A DNA stretch of 64,000 bases, taken from assembly GCA_037178675.1 (NCBI GenBank), contig JAYMGJ010000120.1, forward strand, positions 62,001-126,000. Direction: 5' to 3'. Made by a program: the position numbers and the translations under genes. The notes beneath the pieces were generated by a model. That model was not told the origin of the DNA, searched no databases, and worked only from the letters and a program-made list of their open reading frames with translations. Of this stretch, positions 45,874-54,906 are shown one piece after another. How positions within the stretch are numbered: position 1 is the stretch's first letter; each line of letters starts with the position of its first letter. Origin of the DNA: Scleroderma bovista (Eukaryota > Basidiomycota > Agaricomycetes > Boletales > Sclerodermataceae).

Positions 45874-48267
45874 ATGGCCCGCAGTCGTTCATCCAGCAGA
45901 TCTATGGAGAATCCTGATACAGAAGATGAGCAAGACCATTCTTCTGACTCGTCGGGCACAGAGGCACCACAAAATGTGGTAAAAACAAAACTCCGGGATG
46001 ATGAGGTCGAGGTCCTTGAGGAAGCCTTGGAAGACTGGAAGGCAGCTGACAGCAACCAAAGGAAAGGTATGAAGAATGCCATGAAGGCAAAAATCAAAAA
46101 TCTCCCTGCCAATAGCACACTCAAAGGACACGAATGGGAGAAGAAAAAAAAAGTGCGCCCCATTTCCATAACTTCACATGGACTACTGATGCATCAGTGA
46201 TATCAGGCAATTAAAAATTGGTTGTATAACCACAGCCGAGCCCGTGCCCGAAAGGCCCTAGTAAAGTATGGACGTAGGTGGACTGCCAGATCAGTCGTAA
46301 TGAAGTCGAAGAAAAAAGAAATCGAAGCCGAATTCGAACGGGCCGGAATTGCCCAAGGAAGCACAGGCATGATTAAAGGCTACCAAAAGGCGGTAGGATG
46401 CATCATGGGGAAGCTCACCCAGGAGGAAAGGGATGCTGCGGCAAAGCAGGCTGATGAATGGAACGAGGAGCAGCCGCCGGCAGAGGTCCAGGCCGAGTAA
46501 GTTTGACATGTTATCTCGACAATTATTCATCTGCAAACAGAATGGCCGAGACAAAAGGCCGACAATATGTCAAACAGTTTGCGCAGGAAATGTGGCGGCA
46601 GTGTGGGATGCGGGTGGTTGTGATGGCGGCATGGAAGGGCCGGAATGGTCAGCCCATGATGGGAATGTATGTCACTTCTCACTTGTGGTATTTGTATACT
46701 CACATTCACAGGCATGACTTTAATTCGGCATTGGGACAAGGGAAGACCTTTGCCGATTGGGATGACATCAAGCACCACTGGGATGCCTATGCACAGCAGG
46801 CCATAGGAGGGGAAGAACACGATGATAGCGATGAAGATGCCGGACCGACGCTCTGCCGGAAGAAAGGGCAGAAGAGGCCGCAAACTGTTTTACCAACAAT
46901 GGAAGATGGCACACCAATGATTCCGATCATCCTCGATATGCAAGCATTGGAGAGAAAGGATGTTATGAGGACCTTTGTGACATGGCATTATCGTAAGTTC
47001 TTCCTTGTAAATAGACGGAGAATTGACCCCTTGCCGCAGGCAAGGCATGCGGCAAGCCAAGTGCCAGTGTTCCTTGGGCTGCCATACATGCAAAGACCGG
47101 TATCTACATTTCATCTGTGTACCTGCCGCGGCATTGGGAGTTCAAAGAGCCGACCCGGCTCACAAATCAGGAAGTTACAAAGGTACTGGAATTCTGGCGC
47201 GATAGGCAAGTGACAGATCCGGAAGATGTACTGACATTTCACAAATGGAGAGATATGGATGGTGGATTACAAGATCCAGTATCAGATTGTGAGGACTCAG
47301 TGGCCGGAATGATAAGTGCAGCAAAGCCGCCCCTGAAAGGTTAGCTCTGAATACTTTTATCAACTTGTTTTGACTGGTTCAAAGAACCTGCGGCACGAGA
47401 TGTGGAACTCGCAAGCAGTCGGAAGAGGCGGCGCACAATTGGTATGGATCTTTCAACCATGTTATGCAACCATTGACATGCATAAAAGAAGAGGCCCCAG
47501 AGGAGAGGGAGTCCAGTGCAACAAACAAAAACCAATGCCGGTCAAACCAGGATGATGGTACGCCCCATCCGTATTCCAAGCATTTGATCCTCCTACATTT
47601 GGAACATCCCTGTCAGCAAGCCATACAACGCCCATTGAACAGCCTGGTCAGTTCCTTTGAATATTTTTGTTGTCAGAATATGAAGTTTATATATAGAGGA
47701 TGACTCAGATGGACATAATGCTAAGGAAAATGGTGCGTGGGGCTTGGTTTTGTTATGCCGGTGGGACCATCTTGACGAAGAGCATCAGCGGCACTGACGG
47801 CACGGCAGCCGGCCGAACCTAAACAGCAAGGTGGGTATTGGTCTCAATTACTTGGAAATGGCACGTATTCTCATATAAGAAAAAGCACATATGGATCCCG
47901 GCAACGTCAATGCTAATGGACCGATGAAGCCAAAGCCCCGGGTTAAAAAGAACACAGCCGATGCGCCGGTGGAATGTAAGTTTGCCTATTTCAATATCCA
48001 TTTGAGCAATTCCGACAAATGATAGTTGGTGAATTAACTATGCATTCCATTGGCAACACAAATGGGATGGAGGGTGGTCGATCAGGGGATGATGATGCCA
48101 CACACTCTGGAGGCAAGGGGAAGCGGGCTGCCAGCACACGCCGGATTGCCAGGGCTCAACATGTCAATGCCGTTGCCGGGCCTAGTCAACCGGAACGGCA
48201 AAGAAGGCGGCCAAAGCGGCCCGATGCCGATGTCCCTACGCCCAGCCCAAAGAGACGCCGCAAATAA
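45874..48267 (+). CDS. KDZ-element gene, large nuclear-type protein of unknown function
   Basis: The start MARSRSSSRSMENPDTEDEQ is acidic and Ser-rich. Following exons give VEVLEEALEDWKAADSNQRK, NWLYNHSRARARKALVKYG, KKKEIEAEFERAGIAQGSTG, LTQEERDAAAKQADEWNEEQ, YVKQFAQEMWRQCGMRVVV, HDFNSALGQGKTFADWDD, WDAYAQQAIGGEEHDDSDED, IYISSVYLPRHWEFKEPTRL and WYAPSVFQAFDPPTFGTSL. The last exon has basic clusters (ERQRRRPKRP, SPKRRRK) that look like nuclear localisation signals. Similar proteins recur in mushroom genomes, with no known function. It is divergent from the transposase (spacer about 420 bp), so the two may share control. Exons between 47344 and 48019 are the least certain. Confidence 0.62.
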
Positions 48268-48347
48268 TATACTTGTAGAATAATGCTATTGTCAAATCTG
48301 CCATGTCTTGTGCCGAAAGATTTTATTGCCGCACTACTGTAACAAAA

Positions 48348-49567
48348 CTACAGCTTGGAGGGATCTAATACTACCACATCCTCAGGGTGATCGGACTCAA
48401 TTATGTCACCATTCTCGCCAAGTCGGGCTGACCTAGCCAACATATCCCGCACATTTGCCAACATCGCTCTCCGGCACATTTCCGATCTCCACAACCTGGC
48501 GGTGTCGAGCAACGTGTTTGCGTAATGAATGTAGGCCGCGATCATAGGGTGATCAAGGCCGGCATCGAGTGGGAGTAGGTCGGGCAAGTTCCTAGGAGGG
48601 ACGGATGTAGCAACTTGCCTTGCAGAGGCCACTAGATGACAACTGATCAACTGATACTATGGATCAAGCCCAAGAGAGACTTACATGAAAGCGCATCACT
48701 CTGGAATGGATCCAAATGCTCATGCAATGCATTAATCCTGTCCACCATCTCAAAATATTCCACTGGATGATTGTTAAATACACATAATTCCTGCAGTAAT
48801 ACTGACTTACCATCCTCTGCATGCACGTGTTCCCGGAATCGTGCATGCGATCCAGATACAGCCTCAGGAGATGATTCTGCCTCCATTGGGGAGGTGGGAA
48901 TCCGCTGGCTTGATGCCGGGCTAGATAGCGATGCCGGGCTCGATGGCGATGCCGGGAGCGATGGCGATGCCGGGCTGGATGGTGATGCCGGGCTGGACGG
49001 TGATGCCGGGACTGAGGATGCCGGCATTGATGGGGATGACGTCCCAATACGTGGCACGTGCACTGGAGAGGGCGGGATCCATGCGGCCATCGTGGGGGAT
49101 GGCGACGGTGGCATCCATGCTTGCGGTTGGGTGCCTTGGGATGATGGCCGAACCGATGGGGTAGCTGGCATTGCTGCCGGGGGTGGCATTGATGCCTGCG
49201 ACCGAATGGTGAGGGTAGACGGCACATTGGATGAACTGGCAGCGATTGGAGGCGACGGTGGCATCCAAGCCTGGGATCTAGTCGTGGGGGTTGCTGCACG
49301 CATCTCGTGTGCTGAGGGGCCAGGGAGGTTGATCGGAGCTGATTGCGAGGGGGCCGGTAACTGATTGTTTGCCGCTGTTGCTTGTCTGTTGCTGTCCCCA
49401 GACATTGCATCGTTGTTCCTCACAGACACATTTGTTTCACCTGTGCGCATCCCGTGGCGTGGGGGAGAGGGTGGCATCCAGTCCATGCTTGATGGCAGGC
49501 GTTCATCGACAATGGATGGAGGCGGGTGCCACACTGGCAGTGCAGGAATGGCTGATAACGATGTCAT
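48348..49567 (-). CDS. KDZ-element gene, Pro/Ser-rich low-complexity protein
   Basis: The first exon starts MTSLSAIPALPVWHPPPSIV. It contains several WMPPSPP motifs and a run of about eight ASPSSP-type hexapeptides near 48900-49010, encoded by an 18-bp tandem repeat (GATGCCGGGCTGGATGGT and variants). A structured tail follows (SVLLQELCVFNNHPVEYFEM, VDRINALHEHLDPFQSDALS), then after a GTAAGT intron VASARQVATSVPPRNLPDLL and YIHYANTLLDTARLWRSEMC, ending VVVLDPSKL. No family recognised. The disordered N-terminus with a short helical C-terminus could be a scaffold or DNA-binding accessory protein, but that is a guess. It is convergent with the gene ending at 48267, with an 80-bp gap. Confidence 0.6.
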
Positions 49568-50062
49568 GCAGATCAGCTCAGAGGAGAGAAATTACTCACT
49601 CAATTTCCGCGGACTTGCGCTATCAAATCTGACAGACTTAGGTGGCATAGCGGTAGCAAAGATGCAAGTTGACAAGATGGAATTGACGTGGAATGGAAAT
49701 CACAATTGAATGATTATATAATAATGGTTTCCATATATAGTTCATTTATCTCACCACTGGAAAGATTTGCTGATAGTGTGTTGTGCCAAAGGTATCGGCA
49801 AGTGCCGATGTTATACAAGTGCTGATGGTATTACAAATGTATGTCCTGCCGCTGGGGTGTGTGCCGATTGTCTACCGTATGCATGTTCCAATGGAATGCT
49901 GTGCTGATTACAGTATGTTACCTCAATCAACACCTAATGCCGCCATCCACGGCAATTATAGATACTCTTGCTATTTATGTATATCGGTAACATCGAAGAA
50001 TTACTGCAAAGGTAAATCTTGCATTTGCCGGCGAAAGATTGGGATAGTATCATGTACATAGT
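49568..50062. other. Non-coding part of the KDZ element
   Basis: Probable promoter region of the Pro/Ser-rich gene followed by scattered TGCCG words. The paired text TGCCGCCATCCACGGCAATTATAG (in two parts) recurs as a similar block at 50472-50495. Confidence 0.4.
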
Positions 50063-50405
50063 GCCAATAGTGTGCTGTGTCACAAGTGTGATGTGCCGAT
50101 AGTATGTAGTGCCGATATAGTGCCGATAGTATGTTGTGCCGTATGGTGCGATGGTATGTGTGCCGATGGTATGTTGTGCCGATGGTATGTTGTGCCGATG
50201 GTATGTTGTGCCGATGGTATGTTGTGCCGATGGTATGTTGTGCCGATGTTGCTGTGCCGATAGTGTCTTGTGCGAATGGTTTGCAAGTGCCAATGTTATG
50301 CAAGTGCTGATCACTGTTGCAGCGGCATGGATGTAATGCCGCCGGTGGTTGTGCCGATTGTATGCCGATTGTATGTGCCGATGCAGTGCCGAGTGTATGT
50401 TCTCC
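50063..50405 (+). repeat. Array of 16-bp TGCCG units
   Basis: The unit GTGCCGATGGTATGTT is repeated exactly head to tail at about 50160-50240, with degenerate units on both sides (GTGCCGATAGTATGTA, GTGCCGATTGTATGCC). It belongs to the same motif family as the other arrays of the element but in one orientation only. Confidence 0.88.
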
Positions 50406-50783
50406 CTTGTATGTTCTGCTGATTGTGTTGTGCCAGTGGATTAAAAGTATGTTGCTCCTTCCAATACTTGATGCCGCCATACATGGCAATTATAGTTACA
50501 TCTGTAGGACATATCTAGCCTGCTCTTGGTATTCATGTATATCAGTAACGTTGAAAAGTTACTCCACAGGTAAATTTGGGATGTGCCGGCGACATATTGG
50601 CAATGCATTCATGGCTGTGGTTGAGACCATTACTGGCATGTCTCTGACAGAGTTCTCAGGCTGTGTCAATGATTCACAAGGACAACTCTACATGCATAAA
50701 TATACTTTACAATGTGATGTATATGGTATACATGGAATAGGAAGCGGAAATTGTACAAAAGACGTAGGTATGATAAAAGAAAA

Positions 50784-52750
50784 TTAGTCCGTTTCCATTT
50801 GCACACCGGCATCATGCCCGGCATCGGCATCGGAACTCCCAATCTCCATATCGGATGCCGGCCCAACATCTCCATCTTCCGGCGGGCTGACCTCGATTGC
50901 CGGAATATTGCCGGTCTCTATGGTTGCGGCCACTTCATCACAAATCGCTGTCAACAACACAATCTTGTGATCAGTAGCACATGGCTTGGTAATTGACAGA
51001 CTTACCTTTTGGTGGGGCCCAGTCGTAGCTATCACCAGTTGGCTTGCTGGCACCCCTTTCATCGACCAAGCCTGGAGTTGCCACCTCCAGACTTGAGGCA
51101 TTGTTGCGCAGCGCAACCTGCATACCATGGGTGCCGGTCGGCTCGCTCGAGCCATGTCGGGACGGATTGTTGGACGATGCCATTTCTTCCAGCATTGTGG
51201 TAGGCGCTAGTGCCAACGGGCTTGGCGGACTGGGGTGAGCGCACTGCGAGACCTCGGGACATGTTGAGTCAGATGCCGGCTGTGTCGGTGCGAATGCCTG
51301 CCGCGATGCCGGACGTTGAAGGTGGGATGGTGTTGGGAACAGCTGTTCCCGCATCGCTTCAACCACCTGCCGTAAGCTGGCGACTTCTCCGAGCGCGACG
51401 GCCAATCTTGCATTCGCTTCGTCCACCTTTCGTTCCGTTTCGGCCTGCTTTTCCCTCAAACGGACAACCTCCTCCTCGAGATCTTGTACATTCGACGTAT
51501 TCGTACTGTCTCCCGGTGTTGTGGGAGGGTTCGTGCCACTGCCGGCGGCCGTTGACGATGGACTTGCCGTCCTCGATGTCTTCCCTAGCCATGCTGGAGT
51601 ATTGATCAGTACCCCATCAAAAACTGGATGGAATATCGATAGAAATAATATTAAATTGTTCGAATAATGAACGACTTACTTGGTTTCCTGGGCGGATTGG
51701 CCGCTGCTGGTGCCGGGGTCTGACGTTGGCTTTTTGCACGCTGTGACCTTCCTCGGTTGAGCGTTGAGGGCGCAGATGGTGAACGCCGACGCGGTGCAGG
51801 TTTCCTCGGTGCTTGTGAACGCGACCTTGACCTCGCTCTGACTGCCGTCATCATACTGCATGCAATCTTGCTGCAGCAACATTGCCAGCAAGCACGGCCT
51901 GGGTTCGCTGCACACCGTCGATCTCGCTGTACGCACTTGATGCAGCGATCCTTGTCATCCACCCACTCATAGCCTGCGTCTGGTGTCTGCATGTCGCGAA
52001 CGTTTGGCCTTGGTCGCTTTGGCCGTGGTTGCGATGAGGCTTCTTCATCATCACCGTCGCTGTTGATCGTTGCGACGGATTGGGCACGCTTCCTCGGCTT
52101 GCGACTGCGACTGCGGCCCCTAGGCACCTCATCATCCTCGATGGCACGGCTTCCTTCTGGCACTGCTTGTGAGTCCTCAGTTTCACTGGGCTCACCTACT
52201 TGGCCACGACTGCCGTGCACCTCTGTCTCCTTTACCCCCGATGGTCCTGCCACTGCATTGTTCCCCGACGGCTCTACCGCTCTCCTCTTTCCCTTGTCCA
52301 CCTTCTTCTGCGGCTTGCCTAGTTGGAACCAGGGATGGTCCCGGATATCGTGGTCCGTGGCGTTAACGATGTCCGGGAAGTGAGGCCACTTCCCTGTCGA
52401 CAGGATCACCTCTGGCGCCTCCATAAACTGGTCGGCAGCAACGATGATAGTCGGTATAATGAATCCTGCAGGTAACTCCTGCAGGACATTCTCGACCCGG
52501 CGCTATCATATCCTAATCAGTGAGTTGATTGATTGCAGATAAATTTGCCACGCACCACCTGGGCCCAGATAGTTGACACTGCTTCCGACCATACACCCTT
52601 CTCCCGTGTGCTTCTCAAGCCATCAATCCGGCCTTGAATTATTTCAGCGGCCTGGGCGACGACTTCTTCTGCAGTGAGGGACGTAGCCGTTGACACGTCC
52701 TCTTGAACGGATGAGGCGGAGACGAACTGAGAACCTTCTGAAGTTTCCAT
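50784..52750 (-). CDS. KDZ-element gene, cysteine-cluster and coiled-coil protein
   Basis: Exon 1 starts METSEGSQFVSASSVQEDV and contains VAQAAEIIQGRIDGLRSTRE. Exon 2 gives RRVENVLQELPAGFIIPTI, FMEAPEVILSTGKWPHFPD, then a basic, Ser/Arg-rich region (PRGRSRSRKPRKRAQS) and a cysteine cluster (CIKCVQRDRRCAANPGRAC, then WQCCCSKIACS) that resembles a zinc-binding DNA-contact module. The third part has a coiled coil (LEEEVVRLREKQAETERKVD, ARLAVALGEVASLRQVVEAM), and the last exon is acidic, ending GHDAGVQMETD. Order: helical N-terminus, basic linker, zinc cluster, coiled coil, acidic tail. This looks like a dimeric nuclear regulator, by inference. Similar C-x2-C-x6-C clusters occur in proteins of many mushroom-fungus transposons. 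No exact family named. Confidence 0.65.
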
Positions 52751-53520
52751 ATAGACTGTAAGGATGTGGAAATGGTAAAGCAGTGGTTGAGAGGAAGAAC
52801 TGGGTCCGATTGCCGTGCGGCCTGAAGGATGTTCAACGTATTATATAAGCATTTCACACCACAACATGTTTGCATTGTGGTCGCACACCAAAGTGGACTA
52901 AATCAAATATAGGTTAATAATTCAGCCACAAGTCCGACCAATCATTGTCCTGACAATTCGGCTAATGAACCACACTGCCGCATTTCATATTGCATGATGG
53001 CCGCGTTTCTATTGCTTGTGATTGGCTGTCACAGTGCATTGTCCCATCACAATAATAAGGGATCTCGGATCGGCATTATGATTTGCCTTATTTTGGAGTG
53101 TGTCTCTCGGGGAACAATCGATGCGGCATGTATTAACACAGCCGCAGCTTGAGAAAGGGATCAATGCCGCATGTCAGTCATTGCGGTACGGCCATCATTA
53201 ATTTAATGTTATCATTGCGGTACTTATTCGCACAGCCACCAGCCTGGCTGCCACCGGCCAGTATGTCAGTGGCAAATGCCGGTGTCCACAACCGTGCCGA
53301 CACTGCCACACGGCACGGTCATTCCCATATTGCCGCACATGCAAGCATGATGGCCGCACGGCTATTACTGCAGCACGTTTGTGATTCTCGGCAAGGTATT
53401 GCGGCACCTGCGCGATAGCTGCACAGCCATTACCAGTATTTATGTTGTGCCGTTCTTGTAATGCCGCAATTCTATTATGCCGATGGTAGATTGCTGATGA
53501 CATGTTGTGCCGCTGCTGTC
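52751..53520. other. Non-coding part of the KDZ element
   Basis: Upstream region of the cysteine-cluster gene followed by scattered TGCCGCA and TGCGGCA words about every 30-60 bp (53.0-53.5 kb). No gene supported. Confidence 0.45.
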
Positions 53521-53537
53521 GTCGGTTCAAATCCGAC
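53521..53537 (+). other. tRNA T-arm-like hairpin
   Basis: GTCGGTTCAAATCCGAC forms a 5-bp stem with a 7-nt TTCAAAT loop, the form of a tRNA T-arm with a B-box-like core. It is followed by ATTGCCC, and GCAAT at 53466-53470 could pair with ATTGC as part of an acceptor stem. The 50 nt between do not give convincing D and anticodon arms, so I do not call a tRNA gene. It may be a tRNA-derived remnant or chance. Confidence 0.35.
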
Positions 53538-53552
53538 ATTGCCCGAAAAACA

Positions 53553-53870
53553 ATTCTGCCGACAGTCGTGTTCTGCCGACAGCCTTGTTCTGCCGACAAC
53601 CTTGTTCTGCCGACAGTGTGTTCTGCCGACAGCCTTGTTCTGCCGCCAGCGTTGTTCTGCCGACAACCTTGTTCTGCCGACAGTGTGTTCTGCCGACAGC
53701 CTTGTTCTGCCGACAGTGTGTTCTGCCGACAGCCTTGTTCTGCCGACAGTGTGTTCTGCCGACAGTGTGTTCTGCCGACAGCCTTGTTCTGCCGACAGCA
53801 TTGTTCTGCCGACAACATGTTCTGCTGACAGCCTTGTTCTGCCGACAGTGTGTTCTGCCAATGCCATGTA
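53553..53870 (+). repeat. Minisatellite of 16-17 bp TTCTGCCGACA units
   Basis: About 18 head-to-tail units: TTCTGCCGACAGCCTTG (17 bp) alternates irregularly with TTCTGCCGACAGTGTG (16 bp). The alternation of unit lengths shifts the reading frame, so it is not coding. It lies near the right end of the KDZ element. Confidence 0.92.
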
Positions 53871-53936
53871 GTGCCGATTGTGTCGTGCCACACCTGGCTT
53901 ACCGCTACTTTAGAGAAGACCAGATGCCCGGCCCTA

Positions 53937-54458
53937 CATTTATACAAGGGATATAGTTCTAAGGGCCTGCTGTGTATATTGGGAGGCCAAACATTATGGC
54001 CGATCATACTGAAGGGGAAGCATATCAGCTGGCCTTCCCATCTAGCTAGGTGTCCCCAGAAGGAGGGCTTGCTTAATGCTCTGGGACACCGCATTCATAG
54101 CCTGTCACTTTGAAGTGTACTGCAAGGCCCTCCCATATAGGTAGATAACACCTTTCTGAGGGCCCACCTAATGCTATGGGACATTGTACCTATTGTTGCC
54201 ATGTGCCCTGCACATAATAGATGAAACTGGCTCCAGGGCCTACTCATAGTCATGGGACACCAATCCCATGGCTGGGTATTCTTAAAGGTACACCATGCAT
54301 GCAGCCCATTGGAAAGCACGGGATGCTGTTTCTTTGGCTGGCCCTGCAACAAGAAAGGGACACCAAAGGTACAGCCCAATGCAAAGCACAGGACACCAAT
54401 ACCACAGCCAAATGCAAAGCATGGGACACTGGTACAGAGGCCCTTCTATTGACTCCCG
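53937..54458 (+). repeat. Long direct repeat inside the KDZ element, right copy
   Basis: Partner of 36817-37375 in the same orientation. See that entry for shared blocks. After it both sides continue with GCCGCA-rich sequence. Confidence 0.75.
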
Positions 54459-54768
54459 TCCACAGGCTAGCCGCATTGCAGCACTTACTACCGTCCTTTT
54501 GCCGAAATGCTGCGGCAAGCCCCCTGCAATCCTCGGCCTGAATCTGCGGCATATAGTCCTCTGGCCGCATGCCGCAGCTCCCTTGCCGCATTAGGTCCTA
54601 TTGCCACAGGCCATATCCTGATCTAGTGTACTAGTGTGTCAGCCCACCAATATTACTTGGTGACAACCTTTCCATGAGCCACCAATATGGCATGGTGAAA
54701 CACCTTACCATTAGCCCACTCGTATGACATGGGGATGCACCATGGCTGGGCCCTATCTCAGCTGGTCA

Positions 54769-54788
54769 TGTAGCACGGCCGATTGTCA
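54769..54788 (-). repeat. Right terminal inverted repeat core
   Basis: The reverse complement is TGACAATCGGCCGTGCTACA, identical over 20 bp to 36284-36303. Confidence 0.88.
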
Positions 54789-54799
54789 GCTTCGTCTGT

Positions 54800-54806
54800 C
54801 CGTGTT
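54800..54806. repeat. Candidate target-site duplication, right
   Basis: CCGTGTT, matching 36260-36266 in the same orientation. The distances from the inverted-repeat cores (17 bp left, 11 bp right) differ, which weakens the case. Confidence 0.4.
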
Positions 54807-54834
54807 GTATGGGACAATGCAGGTGCATTATGTG

Positions 54835-54901
54835 GATCCTTATCCGAGGGGACGGACAGCAAATTCATAACGAAGGTCCATAGGCTGTTCCCGCTGAAAG
54901 A
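54835..54901 (-). pseudogene. Fragment of the alpha/beta-hydrolase gene
   Basis: These 67 bp match 57800-57866 almost exactly and translate to [20 protein letters not shown], a piece of the C-terminal part of the hydrolase encoded at 57672-60971. It joins directly to the duplicated BTB segment, so it marks a rearrangement breakpoint. Confidence 0.8.
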
Positions 54902-54906
54902 AATCT

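Larger units (their letters stand above)
36284..54788. mobile_element. KDZ-type DNA transposon of 18.5 kb carrying a TET/JBP gene
   Basis: The limits are set by the matching inverted repeats at 36284-36303 and 54769-54788. Between them lie six genes: unknown (38033-38817 minus), TET/JBP dioxygenase (39093-40357 plus), KDZ transposase (41792-45452 minus), unknown (45874-48267 plus), Pro/Ser-rich protein (48348-49567 minus) and a cysteine-cluster coiled-coil protein (50784-52750 minus). All six have open, splice-consistent frames. The non-coding parts consist of TGCCG/CGGCA repeat arrays and a 0.5-kb direct repeat near each end. Linkage of TET/JBP genes with KDZ transposases in mushroom-forming fungi is established. 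The exact gene set and repeat layout seen here is what this sequence adds. The real ends may lie up to about 20 bp further out. Confidence 0.85.

Noticed and set aside
48771..49364. 197-codon plus-strand frame rich in Gly and Asp
   Set aside because: It is the antisense of the Pro/Ser-rich coding repeat of the gene at 48348-49567, whose spliced tail is protein-like.
53466..53545. Functional tRNA gene
   Set aside because: Only the T-arm is convincing. The acceptor pairs at five positions, and no D-arm or anticodon stem of proper size could be drawn.
53461..53956. Plus- and minus-strand frames of 110-150 codons with Cys-Arg-Gln repeats
   Set aside because: They are translations of a minisatellite whose 16- and 17-bp units shift frame, so no constant protein repeat is maintained.
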